Assembly (NCBI GenBank): GCA_016713425.1
Contig: JADJPE010000005.1
Span: 2,790,001 to 2,854,000 of the forward strand
From: Deltaproteobacteria bacterium
GTDB lineage: Bacteria; Myxococcota; Kuafuiibacteriia; Kuafuiibacteriales; Kuafuiibacteriaceae
Length of the DNA stretch: 64,000 bases
Direction of reading: 5' to 3'
Below are positions 9,626 to 18,400 of this stretch, in pieces. Numbering within the stretch: the first letter of the stretch is position 1; every line of letters begins with the position of its first letter. The translations under genes were made by a program, and so were the position numbers. The notes under the pieces are model-generated. The model was not told the DNA's origin and searched no databases. It saw nothing but the letters and a program-made list of their open reading frames with translations.

Positions 9626-10519
9626 CTAGGACATCGACAGCACTTCGAGGCTTGGGCTGTTCACATCGCGCACGAGCGCCCAGTCTTCAGGGGCAAGCAC
9701 ACCGGCCGGGACGAGGAACATCTTGGCGCCGAGCTCCAGTCGGTACACGAGTAGCTCGATGATGTCGCGCTCGAGCGGATGCAGCGCTTCACCGGGCGCG
9801 AGGAAACGGAAGAGGAGACGTTGATCTTGCCAGGTGAGGTATGCGTCGATGCGGAAGAAATGCGGGCCAATGCCGATCGATTCGCCGGCGGCGACAATCT
9901 CTCCGCTCTCGAACCAGCGAGACATCACGCCGCGGATGGCGTGGAGCTTGTGCATGGCCAAGACGAACTGCTCGTTACCGGGCGCATGTCCGATGTAGTC
10001 GAACAGCGAAATCACCGGGCGAGCGGCTGGGTCATTGAACCCGCACACGCGATAGCCTTTCGGAGCACCGGCGCCGCCGCCGCGCGTCCAGGGCTGGATC
10101 AGGTGATCTCGTTCTCGTTCGGGCAGCGCGAAGTCCGTGCCGAGCGCCTGAAGGACTGCGAGCTCTTCGGACTCGAGTGTTCGACTGCCGGCTGCGACTT
10201 TGGCGGCCAGCGTCAGGGCGAGCCTACGCGTTGCACCGTGGACGAGGTCAGTCGCGATGTCGGCGCGGACATCCGAGAAGAACGGCGCGTCGAGCCTGAG
10301 CTCCTCGGCTCTTGCGCGAAGGCGCTCCCCCGGGATGCCTTGAATCTCGGCATAAGTCTCGAGGGTTTTTGCAGCATGCTCGATCTTGGCGTCGCTGGAT
10401 AGGCCATCGGCGAGCACCGCCATGAAGACGACGTCCACCAGGACTTCCTGCTCCGTGCGTTGCTGGGAGCGGGCGAGGGCGAGATTCCGAAGAAGCCCGC
10501 GCTGGAGGGCGATCGACAC
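9626..10519 (-). CDS. Possible TerB-like domain protein of unknown function
   Basis: About 297 aa from GTG 10519; the true start is uncertain because the frame is open to 10780. The N-terminal third (LVDVVFMAVLADG, then an alpha-helical stretch) resembles TerB/tellurite-resistance-like helical domains. The C-terminal part (GFNDPAARPVISLFDYIGH, then HPLERDIIELLVYRLELG) is not recognised. No signal peptide or membrane helix is visible, so it is probably cytoplasmic. It lies head to head with the unknown gene that starts near 10616, and the two may share a promoter region. Confidence 0.65.
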   Translation of the reverse strand: MSIALQRGLLRNLALARSQQRTEQEVLVDVVFMAVLADGLSSDAKIEHAAKTLETYAEIQGIPGERLRARAEELRLDAPFFSDVRADIATDLVHGATRRLALTLAAKVAAGSRTLESEELAVLQALGTDFALPERERDHLIQPWTRGGGAGAPKGYRVCGFNDPAARPVISLFDYIGHAPGNEQFVLAMHKLHAIRGVMSRWFESGEIVAAGESIGIGPHFFRIDAYLTWQDQRLLFRFLAPGEALHPLERDIIELLVYRLELGAKMFLVPAGVLAPEDWALVRDVNSPSLEVLSMS

Positions 10520-10615
10520 GAGACGGCACCATAGCTTTGCTGTTGGATCGGGCCAACAATAGAATTGTGCGTGCCTTCGTTGCCCCGAATCCCCACGCGG
10601 GTTACCGAAGGACCC

Positions 10616-11221
10616 GTGGCGCTTGATGTGTCGATCGGAGAGACCCTTCGACGCGCCGTGGGCAGCGTTTGCTTCAACGTCCTGGTCGGGGCTGAGGAGG
10701 ACCAGAGTCTCGTCCTCGACCTCGGCGAACGGCGCCAACGGTCCTTGCGCCTGGCCAATCGAGCCCTCACCTTCGAGCAACGGACCTTTGAGGGCGCCTT
10801 TGGAGTCCTCGTGGAGTGCATGTGGCGTCTCGACGGACCCACAGGGATGATGGCCGTCAGGTTTGGCTCCACCCTGACCGATCTGTCCCCCTCAGAGCAT
10901 CCCCTCAAGATTCTCGAGTCTCGCCCACTCCTTGGGGTCGAGGCGCTCCATTGCGGGCGGGAGCTGTCGCTCTCGTTTGAGGGCGACTACGTCGTCCACG
11001 TCTTCTCGACCGCGATCGACGCGAGGGTTCATCGCCGGGTCAACTGGTCGTTCTGGCATCCGGAAGGCTCTTTGACGGTGCTCTCGGGCGGCCGGGTCGA
11101 AGTACGCGCGCTCGGTAACGATGACTCTGACGCACCGCCTGCTCAGGGGCTCGGGCCGGAGGACGATCTCGTGGATACCTGGAAGCGACGCTGGGAGGTC
11201 CTGCGCGGTCGCGAGCCGTAG
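10616..11221 (+). CDS. Conserved-looking protein of unknown function
   Basis: About 201 aa from GTG 10616, preceded by GAAGGA at four bases; TTG 10565 and GTG 10571 are upstream alternatives. No family recognised. It is soluble and rich in beta-type alternation (VLVGAEEDQSLVLDL, YVVHVFSTAIDARVHR) with an acidic C-terminus. It could be a small sensory or adaptor domain. It is divergent from the TerB-like gene and is followed by an unusual repeat block. Confidence 0.55.
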   Translation: MALDVSIGETLRRAVGSVCFNVLVGAEEDQSLVLDLGERRQRSLRLANRALTFEQRTFEGAFGVLVECMWRLDGPTGMMAVRFGSTLTDLSPSEHPLKILESRPLLGVEALHCGRELSLSFEGDYVVHVFSTAIDARVHRRVNWSFWHPEGSLTVLSGGRVEVRALGNDDSDAPPAQGLGPEDDLVDTWKRRWEVLRGREP

Positions 11222-11330
11222 CGGGAGCCGTAAGGCGGCCCATAGCGGAGCCGTAAGGCGGCCCGTAGCGGAGCCGTAAGGCAGGCGTCGTGCGCGAAGG
11301 GCGCGCAGCAGGCGTCGTGCGCGAAGCGCG
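11218..11330. repeat. Tandem repeats between genes (23-bp x3, then about 26-bp x2)
   Basis: Three copies of a unit like TAGCGGAGCCGTAAGGCGGC are followed by two copies of GCAGGCGTCGTGCGCGAAG plus GCGCG tails. The first unit covers the stop codon of the upstream gene. No coding capacity is convincing. The block fills most of the 165 bases between the unknown gene and the deacetylase gene. Confidence 0.85.
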
Positions 11331-11386
11331 CGCCGACGGAGACACCATGGCCAGCCTTTGGCGAGAGTGATAGACGGTGATCCATC

Positions 11387-12202
11387 GTGAAGCCGCTCCT
11401 GATCATCCAGGCCGACGATGCCGGTGTGCACCCGGCGATTGATCGCGGGATTCTCCGTGCCGTCGACGAGGGTCCCGTGACCAGCGTGGGCGTCGTCGTC
11501 GCGGGCGAGACGGCTTCATCGTTTTCGCGCGCCCTTGCGCAACGCCCCGATATAGGGGTTGGCCTGCATTTTGCGCTCACCGGCGTCTCCGCGTTGGCGT
11601 CGTCGCGGCTCGGCGAGCCGGGGCAAAGCATGCCTTCTACGTGGCGTGGCCTGGCTCGTCGGCTCGCGACCGGCGCGGTGACGCGCGACGACATCTGGAC
11701 CGAACTAACCGCGCAGATCCAGCGCGCCGAGGCGCTTGGCTTGGCGATCGATCACCTCGGCGCGCACAACCACATTCACCTCTTGCCAGGCATTGCGGAC
11801 ATCTTCGCGCGACTGGCTTCGGTTTTTCAGCTCCCCCGCCGGGTTCGCGTTTCGCGAACACCGGGGCTGGAGTTCCTTCGCGACCGACGTGCCGTGGCCC
11901 TGCGCGCGGCGTCGTCGTTTGCCCGTCGAACGGCGTGGCGCGATTTTCTGACACCGGACCGGGTGGTGGGGATCGCAGACCTTGGCGGCGTTCACGATCT
12001 CAGCCGAGTCGCGGGCGCCGTTTCGCCACGTTTTCGATCCATCGAGCTGATCGTGCATCCGGGCGATCACCCAGGGTCCGCTGAGCCACCGCTTCCGCCT
12101 TGGGATTTCGACTGGGTCGGCGAATTGGAGGCGTTGGTCTCTACCCCTTGGCGAACCATACTCGAGGCGTCGTACACCCTTGGCACGTATCTGGACCTCT
12201 AA
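11387..12202 (+). CDS. ChbG/HpnK (YdjC-like) carbohydrate deacetylase
   Basis: 271 aa. The YdjC fold signature is present: DDAG at residues 10-13 (metal and catalytic Asp), GLHF with His61, the HLGAHNHIH cluster (His123, 127, 129, 131) and HPGD near the C-terminus. Family members remove acetyl groups from diacetylchitobiose or from hopanoid N-acetylglucosamine. The preferred substrate cannot be read from sequence, and there are no hopanoid genes nearby. The start is GTG 11387 with a weak Shine-Dalgarno. It stands alone on the plus strand. Confidence 0.88.
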   Translation: MKPLLIIQADDAGVHPAIDRGILRAVDEGPVTSVGVVVAGETASSFSRALAQRPDIGVGLHFALTGVSALASSRLGEPGQSMPSTWRGLARRLATGAVTRDDIWTELTAQIQRAEALGLAIDHLGAHNHIHLLPGIADIFARLASVFQLPRRVRVSRTPGLEFLRDRRAVALRAASSFARRTAWRDFLTPDRVVGIADLGGVHDLSRVAGAVSPRFRSIELIVHPGDHPGSAEPPLPPWDFDWVGELEALVSTPWRTILEASYTLGTYLDL

Positions 12203-12213
12203 TCGACCACTCG

Positions 12214-12230
12214 TCGGCCTCTAAGGCCGA
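12214..12230 (+). terminator. Hairpin downstream of the deacetylase gene
   Basis: TCGGCCT-CTA-AGGCCGA is a perfect 7-bp stem twelve bases after the stop codon, directly followed by a second short AGGC-TTT-GCCT hairpin. There is no U-tract. Confidence 0.35.
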
Positions 12231-12277
12231 GCGATAGGCTTTGCCTTGGGGGGGATATTGTTGGTAGCGCGCCTTTC

Positions 12278-13207
12278 GTGGGCCCAGATCCGAAGAAGCC
12301 GAAGAAGAAGCGAAGCCAGAAGGAAGAGCTCGCGTCGCTCATGGACGCTTCAAAGTCGCACGAGGAGGCGCTCTCGGGCGCTCGTCGACAGCTGCGGACG
12401 GTCGTCAAGGTCGTCGCGATCTTCTTGGTTGTCTTGTGGGGCGTTTCGACAGCGCTCTACAGCGGACTGAGCAGTTGGATTCCGATCTACGTAGCGGCCG
12501 CGATCACGGTTGCCCTCCTTGTCAGCGCGTACCTGATCCGCCGCAATTTCCAGAAATCCGAAGCCATGGGCGCGATGCTTGCCGACGGAAACGAGCTGAG
12601 CAAGGCCGACCGTGACGCTCGGATCGCATCGCTCCAGAAGGCGGCCGACAAGGGCGAAGCCGCCGCGGTGATCACCAAGGCACAGCTCGAGATGCATGAG
12701 TCGCCCAAGGATGCGCTTGCGACGCTCGAGAAGCTCGACCTTGGCAAGGCCCAGAAGGTCATCGCGAACCAGGTGCGTGGCATGCGGGCCATGATCCACC
12801 TGAACCTTGGCGACTGCACAAAGGCGCGTGAGCTCGCCGATGAGATCGCGCTCGATAAGACGCCCGATCTCAAGTCGCGCGCCAACTTGGCCGGCGTGGT
12901 GGCCGAGGCCTGGTCGCGATCCGGCAACCCGATCGAAGGTGGGGAGCTGCTCGACAAATATGATCCGAACGAGAAAGGCTTCGAAGAGATCCGCGTTCAG
13001 CTCTACCGCGCGCGTGTCTTCAGCGCCGTTCACCGCAACGATCTCGCGGGCATGAAGAAGGCGCTGAAGCTGCTCAGCGACATCTCGCCCCAGCTCCTCA
13101 TTACGTTCGTATCTGGGAAGCGAATCCACCCGCTCCTTCAGCAGGAAGCGCGTCGCCGGCTCGAGAAGAGTGGCCTCGTTCCGCGCCAGCGCGTCGTCGG
13201 ACGATAG
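12278..13207 (+). CDS. Two-TM membrane protein with TPR-like helical domain
   Basis: 309 aa. A Lys-rich N-terminus precedes two adjacent hydrophobic helices (residues about 45-65 and 69-88), then roughly 200 residues of amphipathic helices with TPR-like spacing (MIHLNLGDCTKARELADEI, LYRARVFSAVHRNDLAGM). Probably an inner-membrane protein with a cytoplasmic helical-repeat domain for protein contacts. The specific role is unknown. GTG start with only a weak ribosome site. Confidence 0.72.
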   Translation: MGPDPKKPKKKRSQKEELASLMDASKSHEEALSGARRQLRTVVKVVAIFLVVLWGVSTALYSGLSSWIPIYVAAAITVALLVSAYLIRRNFQKSEAMGAMLADGNELSKADRDARIASLQKAADKGEAAAVITKAQLEMHESPKDALATLEKLDLGKAQKVIANQVRGMRAMIHLNLGDCTKARELADEIALDKTPDLKSRANLAGVVAEAWSRSGNPIEGGELLDKYDPNEKGFEEIRVQLYRARVFSAVHRNDLAGMKKALKLLSDISPQLLITFVSGKRIHPLLQQEARRRLEKSGLVPRQRVVGR

Positions 13208-13270
13208 TTCCCGCGGACCGGGCCTGGTTCACGGGATCTCGAGTGATCGGCCGGGAACACCCTTCGCGTG

Positions 13271-13855
13271 TCATTCTTCCTCGACCGGCCACCAGGCACT
13301 CACGATGAGACGAGGGGGATGGTTGCGTTCTAGGGTCCCGCGCACGACGTACGGTTTGCCGAGCGCAAAGGGATAGCACTCGACCGCGTTGAGTGGCCCC
13401 GTGCAGCGGATGTCGCGGCCCTTGTAGGTTCCGCCGAGGATCATGGGCCAGTCGTTGAGTTTTGACGCCGTTAGGTTGAGCTTGGAGTCGACCACGAGCG
13501 GTCCCCGGCACACCTGACAGTCGTTTCCGCAGTAGGTTTGCCACGTCTCGCCGGTCTGACGACATCGAGCGCCCGATTTGAACTGGCTCCGGATCGTGAC
13601 CTGCCGCCCGAGGTGGTCGTCGAGATGGCTGAGCACCTCGTCGACTTCGATCGATTTGGGCACGCCGCATCCGTAGGCGCCCATGGCCCCGAAGACCCCG
13701 AAGACGCCGAAGACCCCGAACGCTCCGACGATCGCGAGCGCTCTACTCAGTACACCCTGGATCCTCGAGGTCGTCGGCGTGACGCGAACGGGTGCCGTGC
13801 ACTTTGCCGTGCACCTCAGATGTGGCCTGCGGATCAATGAAGCGAAGTGTTTCAT
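13271..13855 (-). CDS. Putative lipoprotein of unknown function
   Basis: 194 aa. A hydrophobic stretch with three GVF repeats ends in GAYGC, an imperfect lipobox (Ala at -3). The mature part has paired Cys residues (YCGNDCQVC) and a short beta-rich domain ending in VSAWWPVEEE, compatible with a small OB-like fold; this is only an impression. The N-terminal 30 residues before the hydrophobic core are long for a signal peptide, so the real start may be later, though no better codon is evident. It is convergent with the TPR-like gene. Confidence 0.62.
   Translation of the reverse strand: MKHFASLIRRPHLRCTAKCTAPVRVTPTTSRIQGVLSRALAIVGAFGVFGVFGVFGAMGAYGCGVPKSIEVDEVLSHLDDHLGRQVTIRSQFKSGARCRQTGETWQTYCGNDCQVCRGPLVVDSKLNLTASKLNDWPMILGGTYKGRDIRCTGPLNAVECYPFALGKPYVVRGTLERNHPPRLIVSAWWPVEEE
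13686..13722. repeat. CCCCGAAGA 9-bp repeats encoding Gly-Val-Phe
   Basis: Three to four 9-bp units (CCCCGAAGA/CGCCGAAGA) encode the GVF repeats of the adjoining lipoprotein signal peptide on the minus strand. Confidence 0.75.
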
Positions 13856-13893
13856 AAGCGTGTCGTGCGGGAGGGCGAAGACTGCGTTTGACC

Positions 13894-15159
13894 CTAGCGC
13901 CCAAACTTCATCCTGCCGAACCGGGCAACGTTATGGAAGTCTCCGATTCGCGGAGGCGACCACGCGGTGTATTCGCTTGTATCGCGGCCGTCGACGCGCG
14001 ACTTGTCGATCCGGAAAGCGTTCATTCGCCATTCGTCTTCGGGCGTGGGCGGCCTCGTGACCCCCCGGATCTTGAGCCATGGGACGCGCCACTCACTCAC
14101 CCATCGTTGATCGACGTCCGGTTGGTTGAGTGTCCCCGTGATCTGGGTGCCGACCACCTGGCCGGCGTCGAAGCTCTTGTCCATACCCTGTCGGCGGCCG
14201 GTGAAGGCGGCGTCGAAGAGTATGCCGCCCGGGGAGGCTTGAAGCTCGACGTAGGGACCGATCTGAGGTGCTCGGGTGTTGGGCATCAGGAAGACCTCGA
14301 CGGCCTCGTGTTCGTAGATGGGGTCGTCGCGCTGGGCGTAGCGCTCCGTGATGTCTGGGTCGACCGCCTCGAAGGCGACATAGAGATAAGTGTCGTCATA
14401 CAGGAGCCTGAGTGTAGTGGGCGCATCGGCGGGCGGCGGGCGGCGTCCCATACTATCGGAGAGCTCGAGAACTTCCGCATTTTTCCAGACCGCTTCGTCG
14501 AGGCGGCCGTCAGGCTCGATGCGTTCTCCGGGTTGAAGGCGCGTCACGGTGACCTCGGGCAGGTCGTCGGTGACACCTTGGATCTCGAGAATACCGGCCC
14601 GAAGTCGGTCGTAGCCGTCGTTCTTGCCAGGCTCGGCTTCGAGGATGAGGCGCGTCTCGCCCTTGAAGAGGCCGACGAGGATCTCGATTCGGGGGGCTGC
14701 AGCTTGGGCGGGGATCAAGACGCGGTGCGGATCGGCCCAGATTTCTCCCGCCTTCCAAAGATGCGTCGGGTGCCGACCCATGACGGGCGCGTGGTCCGCG
14801 ACCAGGATGCGCCGTCCTGCACCGTGATCCGCGCTGTCCGAGGTTTCCCCATGAACGAAGACGTCGTAGTCGCCGGAAAACGGATGGTCGACCCGAAAGT
14901 AGTGGGTGAGTGTAACGACGTCACCGGCCTTGATCGTACTGGGGTCGGTGTCGAATCCGAGATAGGTCACGACGCCGCGTCCGCTCCGCTCATGGATCGA
15001 AGCGTTGCTCGGAAAACGCGGGCTCACTCGCGTCAGAAGGCGCGCCGCAACTTCCGGGGCCAGCGGCGAGTTGTCCGGGGAACGCTTGCAGCTCGCCCCG
15101 ACCGCAAAGATGACGATGCCGATGAGAAGAAAAGAGATGTCCAAGAGGCGCACCTTCAT
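13894..15159 (-). CDS. Lipoprotein with C-terminal CBM9-like (carbohydrate-binding family 9) domain
   Basis: 421 aa. ATG 15159 is chosen because it opens a good lipoprotein signal with lipobox GASC; the frame extends to GTG 15225 with a basic RPTKGRP-type extension. Residues about 35-205 form a beta-rich domain (GDVVTLTHYFRVDHPFSGDY). The C-terminal half matches CBM9-like sugar-binding domains: DGRLDEAVWKNAEVLEL, TTLRLLYDDTYLYVAFEAVD, then EVFLMPN and WRMNAFRID. Likely an outer-membrane-anchored glycan binder rather than an enzyme. Divergent from the first metzincin gene. Confidence 0.82.
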   Translation of the reverse strand: MKVRLLDISFLLIGIVIFAVGASCKRSPDNSPLAPEVAARLLTRVSPRFPSNASIHERSGRGVVTYLGFDTDPSTIKAGDVVTLTHYFRVDHPFSGDYDVFVHGETSDSADHGAGRRILVADHAPVMGRHPTHLWKAGEIWADPHRVLIPAQAAAPRIEILVGLFKGETRLILEAEPGKNDGYDRLRAGILEIQGVTDDLPEVTVTRLQPGERIEPDGRLDEAVWKNAEVLELSDSMGRRPPPADAPTTLRLLYDDTYLYVAFEAVDPDITERYAQRDDPIYEHEAVEVFLMPNTRAPQIGPYVELQASPGGILFDAAFTGRRQGMDKSFDAGQVVGTQITGTLNQPDVDQRWVSEWRVPWLKIRGVTRPPTPEDEWRMNAFRIDKSRVDGRDTSEYTAWSPPRIGDFHNVARFGRMKFGR

Positions 15160-15401
15160 CGGGCGCACCGCCCTCGGCCGTCCCTTCGTTGGCCGCCCCT
15201 TCTTTGAGCCAGCTCGTCGATCCACAAGAGTGCATACCAGATTCGCCCGGCGTCGGGTACGGGTTCATGGACGTCGAGGGGCAGCTACGACATCTGTCGG
15301 ACACTTTTTGCTGGACCTCACGGTGCGGATCGTTGTCATCCAAATAGGATTGGGGCGCCGTCTGCGTGTCCGCAAGGGGTGAGCAAGAGGTGAGTATCAA
15401 G

Positions 15402-18400
15402 ATGAACCATCGCGAAGGCGAAGTGGCGTGTGCGTTCGGAGCGTGTGCGTGCCAAGGGAAGCTGTGCTTCGGATCGAACTCAAGTTCTTGGACCGAACGC
15501 GAAAGCGCCTGTCGGTTCGTTGATCGAGACGAACGCGATAGGCGAGGTCATCGAGGGCCGCGGGGCGGAGCGACCGGGCGCGGGGCGTTCGCATCGGTCG
15601 GGCTCGTCGTCGGCCTGGGCTTGGTCGCCGGCACGGTGGGGCTCGGGTGTGGAACGAGAGCGGGAGACATCAACGCGGTCCAGCCTGGCTATGTTCGCAA
15701 GTCGATCTTCCAGCAGGATTCCGAGTGGTACTACCGCCGCACGATCGTCAAGTCGGAGACCCAGAACGCCTACATCATCGAGGGGCACGGAGACATCCCG
15801 CTGGATCGCGTGAAGTTCGAGATCACCGAAGAACACCTGCTCGCGTACAAACCTTACGAGTCGCTCCCGGGCAGCGACCGGCAGACGCTTCCGGGCGGCG
15901 GTGATTTCTACAAAGGCGTTTTGCTCGCGGCGTGGCCGATCGAGAGCCATTTCGACATCGTTCGAAGCTACGACGCGCTCACGGATCGCGAGACGAACCA
16001 AATTGCGCCCAACGACGTCGACCGTCCGTGGCGCGATCGCGAGTATATGGTGGTCGATTGGTCGACCAACCGGATCGAAGATTTCATCTACGCGGATCAG
16101 TCTGGCTACTGGTTCCCGATCAAGTTCGTTTCGACGTCGCAATACTGGACGGACGCCGAGACGAGTCCGACGGACCCCTACGCATCGCGGTTCTCTGATG
16201 ACTACGTTGAAGTGACGAACCACGCGCTTCTTGGCATGGATCTCTACACGTGTGCCGCCTTCGGTGGATACTCGCTCGCCTACTACGATCGATGCGGATT
16301 TGGTGAAGCCAAGGTTCGCTATAGCTTCATGCGCGTCAAGGAGCCCTCCGACTACATCCCGCGCGAGTATCCCGACTCGGTCGTCATCAAGGATGCCGAC
16401 GGCAACCCGACCTACGACGCCGCGACGGGCGAGGTCATGCGTGAGCCGATCTACGACCGCTTCGGCGTGTTTCGCGTGCAAGTGCCCACGTACGACCGTG
16501 GGTACGGTTACACGGAGTCGGGTCGGCTTTTCCGGGCGATGGCCTTCAATCTCTGGGAGCGAAGCAAGGATGAAGCAGGCCGCGAGCTCGCCTATGCGGA
16601 TCGCACGCCGAAACCGATCGTCTACTACCTGAATACGGAGTTTCCGGAGCGTTATCGGCAGGTCGCGAGTGAGGTGGCGGAAGAGTACAACGGGGTCTTC
16701 AAACCGATGGTTGCCGACCTGATGGGGAAGTCGATCGGCGACGTCCCCGACATGTTTGTCATCAAAGACAACGACTGCAACGAGGCCAACATCATTCAGT
16801 TCGTCGGCGGCGATGAGGCGCTTCTTTCGGCGGTTCAGCGCGCGGTCTGTGGAGGACCGGGGGCCGCCGCCGAGGCTTCGTGCGCGGTCACGCCGTCGAA
16901 CATTGCGGATCACATTGGGCTCGGCAACCTCGAGAACGTCTGCGCGAGCCTCTACTCGGCCACGCTCGACACGGCGACCGGCCTTGCTCGTTTCGACTGG
17001 CAGCGCATTGGCGACAGCCGCTACAACATGATCGTCTGGCTTGCGAATCCGCAGCAGTCTGGCTGGGGCGGATACGGCCCCATGCACGCCGACTCGATCA
17101 CCGGCGAGACCGTCTCCGCGACCACCTTTCTCCGTGGCTTCAGCTACGAGGTCGCCGCCGCCAACGTCGTCGACTACATCGAGTTCATGAACGACGAGGT
17201 GACGACCGAGGACGTCATCTATGGTCAGAGCGTTCGCAAGCAGGCTGCGGCAACGCTCGAAGCGGCGCGCCGGATGTCGAACCTGAAGGTCGGCGAGGGC
17301 TATCTGAAAGAAATGAATCGGCGCATGGCTTCGCTGGGGAGCAGCCGGAGTGAGCTTCTGGTCGAGTCTCCGAACGCGAACCATCAGCTCGACCGACTCG
17401 CACGCATCAAGGACACCCGGGTCGAGGAGAAGCTCTTGGCCGAGTCCGACGCGCCCGTCTTCTTGAACGCCTATCAAGCCGCGATGACCGCCCACGGAAA
17501 GCCAAACCAGGCCTATCCGTCCGCCATTCCCTCTTCGATCGATGCCATGATGGCGAGCGACGGGACTTGGCATCCGGGCCAAGAGATGCCGGAAGCGCTC
17601 AAACGTGCCGCGTCTCCGGCCACACGATTTGCGCCGGACACGGCCTATTCGGCGGCGGCGGAGCGGGCGCGGGTTGCGCTCGGCAACGCTGGTTTCTGTT
17701 TCTTGTCGCATGACTTCGACCCGCACTGGGCCGGTGTCGCGCTCGCGCTTCGGGATCTTCCGCGTGCCGACCGTTACCGCATCGTGTCGGAGCGTCTGAT
17801 CAAGCACGTGATGTTGCACGAGCTCGGCCACAACGTCGGGCTCGCGCACAACTTCGAAGGTACGTATGACGCCACGAACTACGACCCCTACTTCTGGCAG
17901 TGGCATGCGCCCAGCGAGGCGCGTCCCGGGGATGGAGATCCGGCGGCCCAGCTTGCGTACGACAAGCAGCTCGCCCGTCGGGACGAATACAAGCACACCA
18001 CGGTCATGGAGTACCTGTCCTCGAAGGGCGCCTTCGCCGATTTCTTGGGCAAGTACGATGAAGCGGCGATTCGGTTCGTCTATGCGAACCAGGTGGCCGT
18101 CTTCAACGACCCTGCGGTGGGCGATGCGTTTCGCGGTGGGCAGACCTTCCGCCGCTGGCGCTACCGTCACGACTACTCGCGGATTCCCGATTATGTCTGT
18201 GGTGGTCCCTCGGGATCATGCACGGCCGAAGGCAATCGCGATGCAGCGCAGGTTCGCCGCGATGTGCTGGAGAACCGGAGTTGGGTCACGTTCGATCCTC
18301 AGGACCCGCCAGCCAACGAAGTGCCGTTCCTCTTCTGTGACAACTACTACGACCGGCGAACCCCGTTCTGCGCGACGTTCGACTACGGCGCGAACCAGCG

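Noticed and set aside
15480..18170. Large open frame of 896 residues on the minus strand
   Set aside because: It lies wholly antisense to the first metzincin gene. Its composition is Arg/Val-rich without domains, as expected for the shadow of a high-GC gene.
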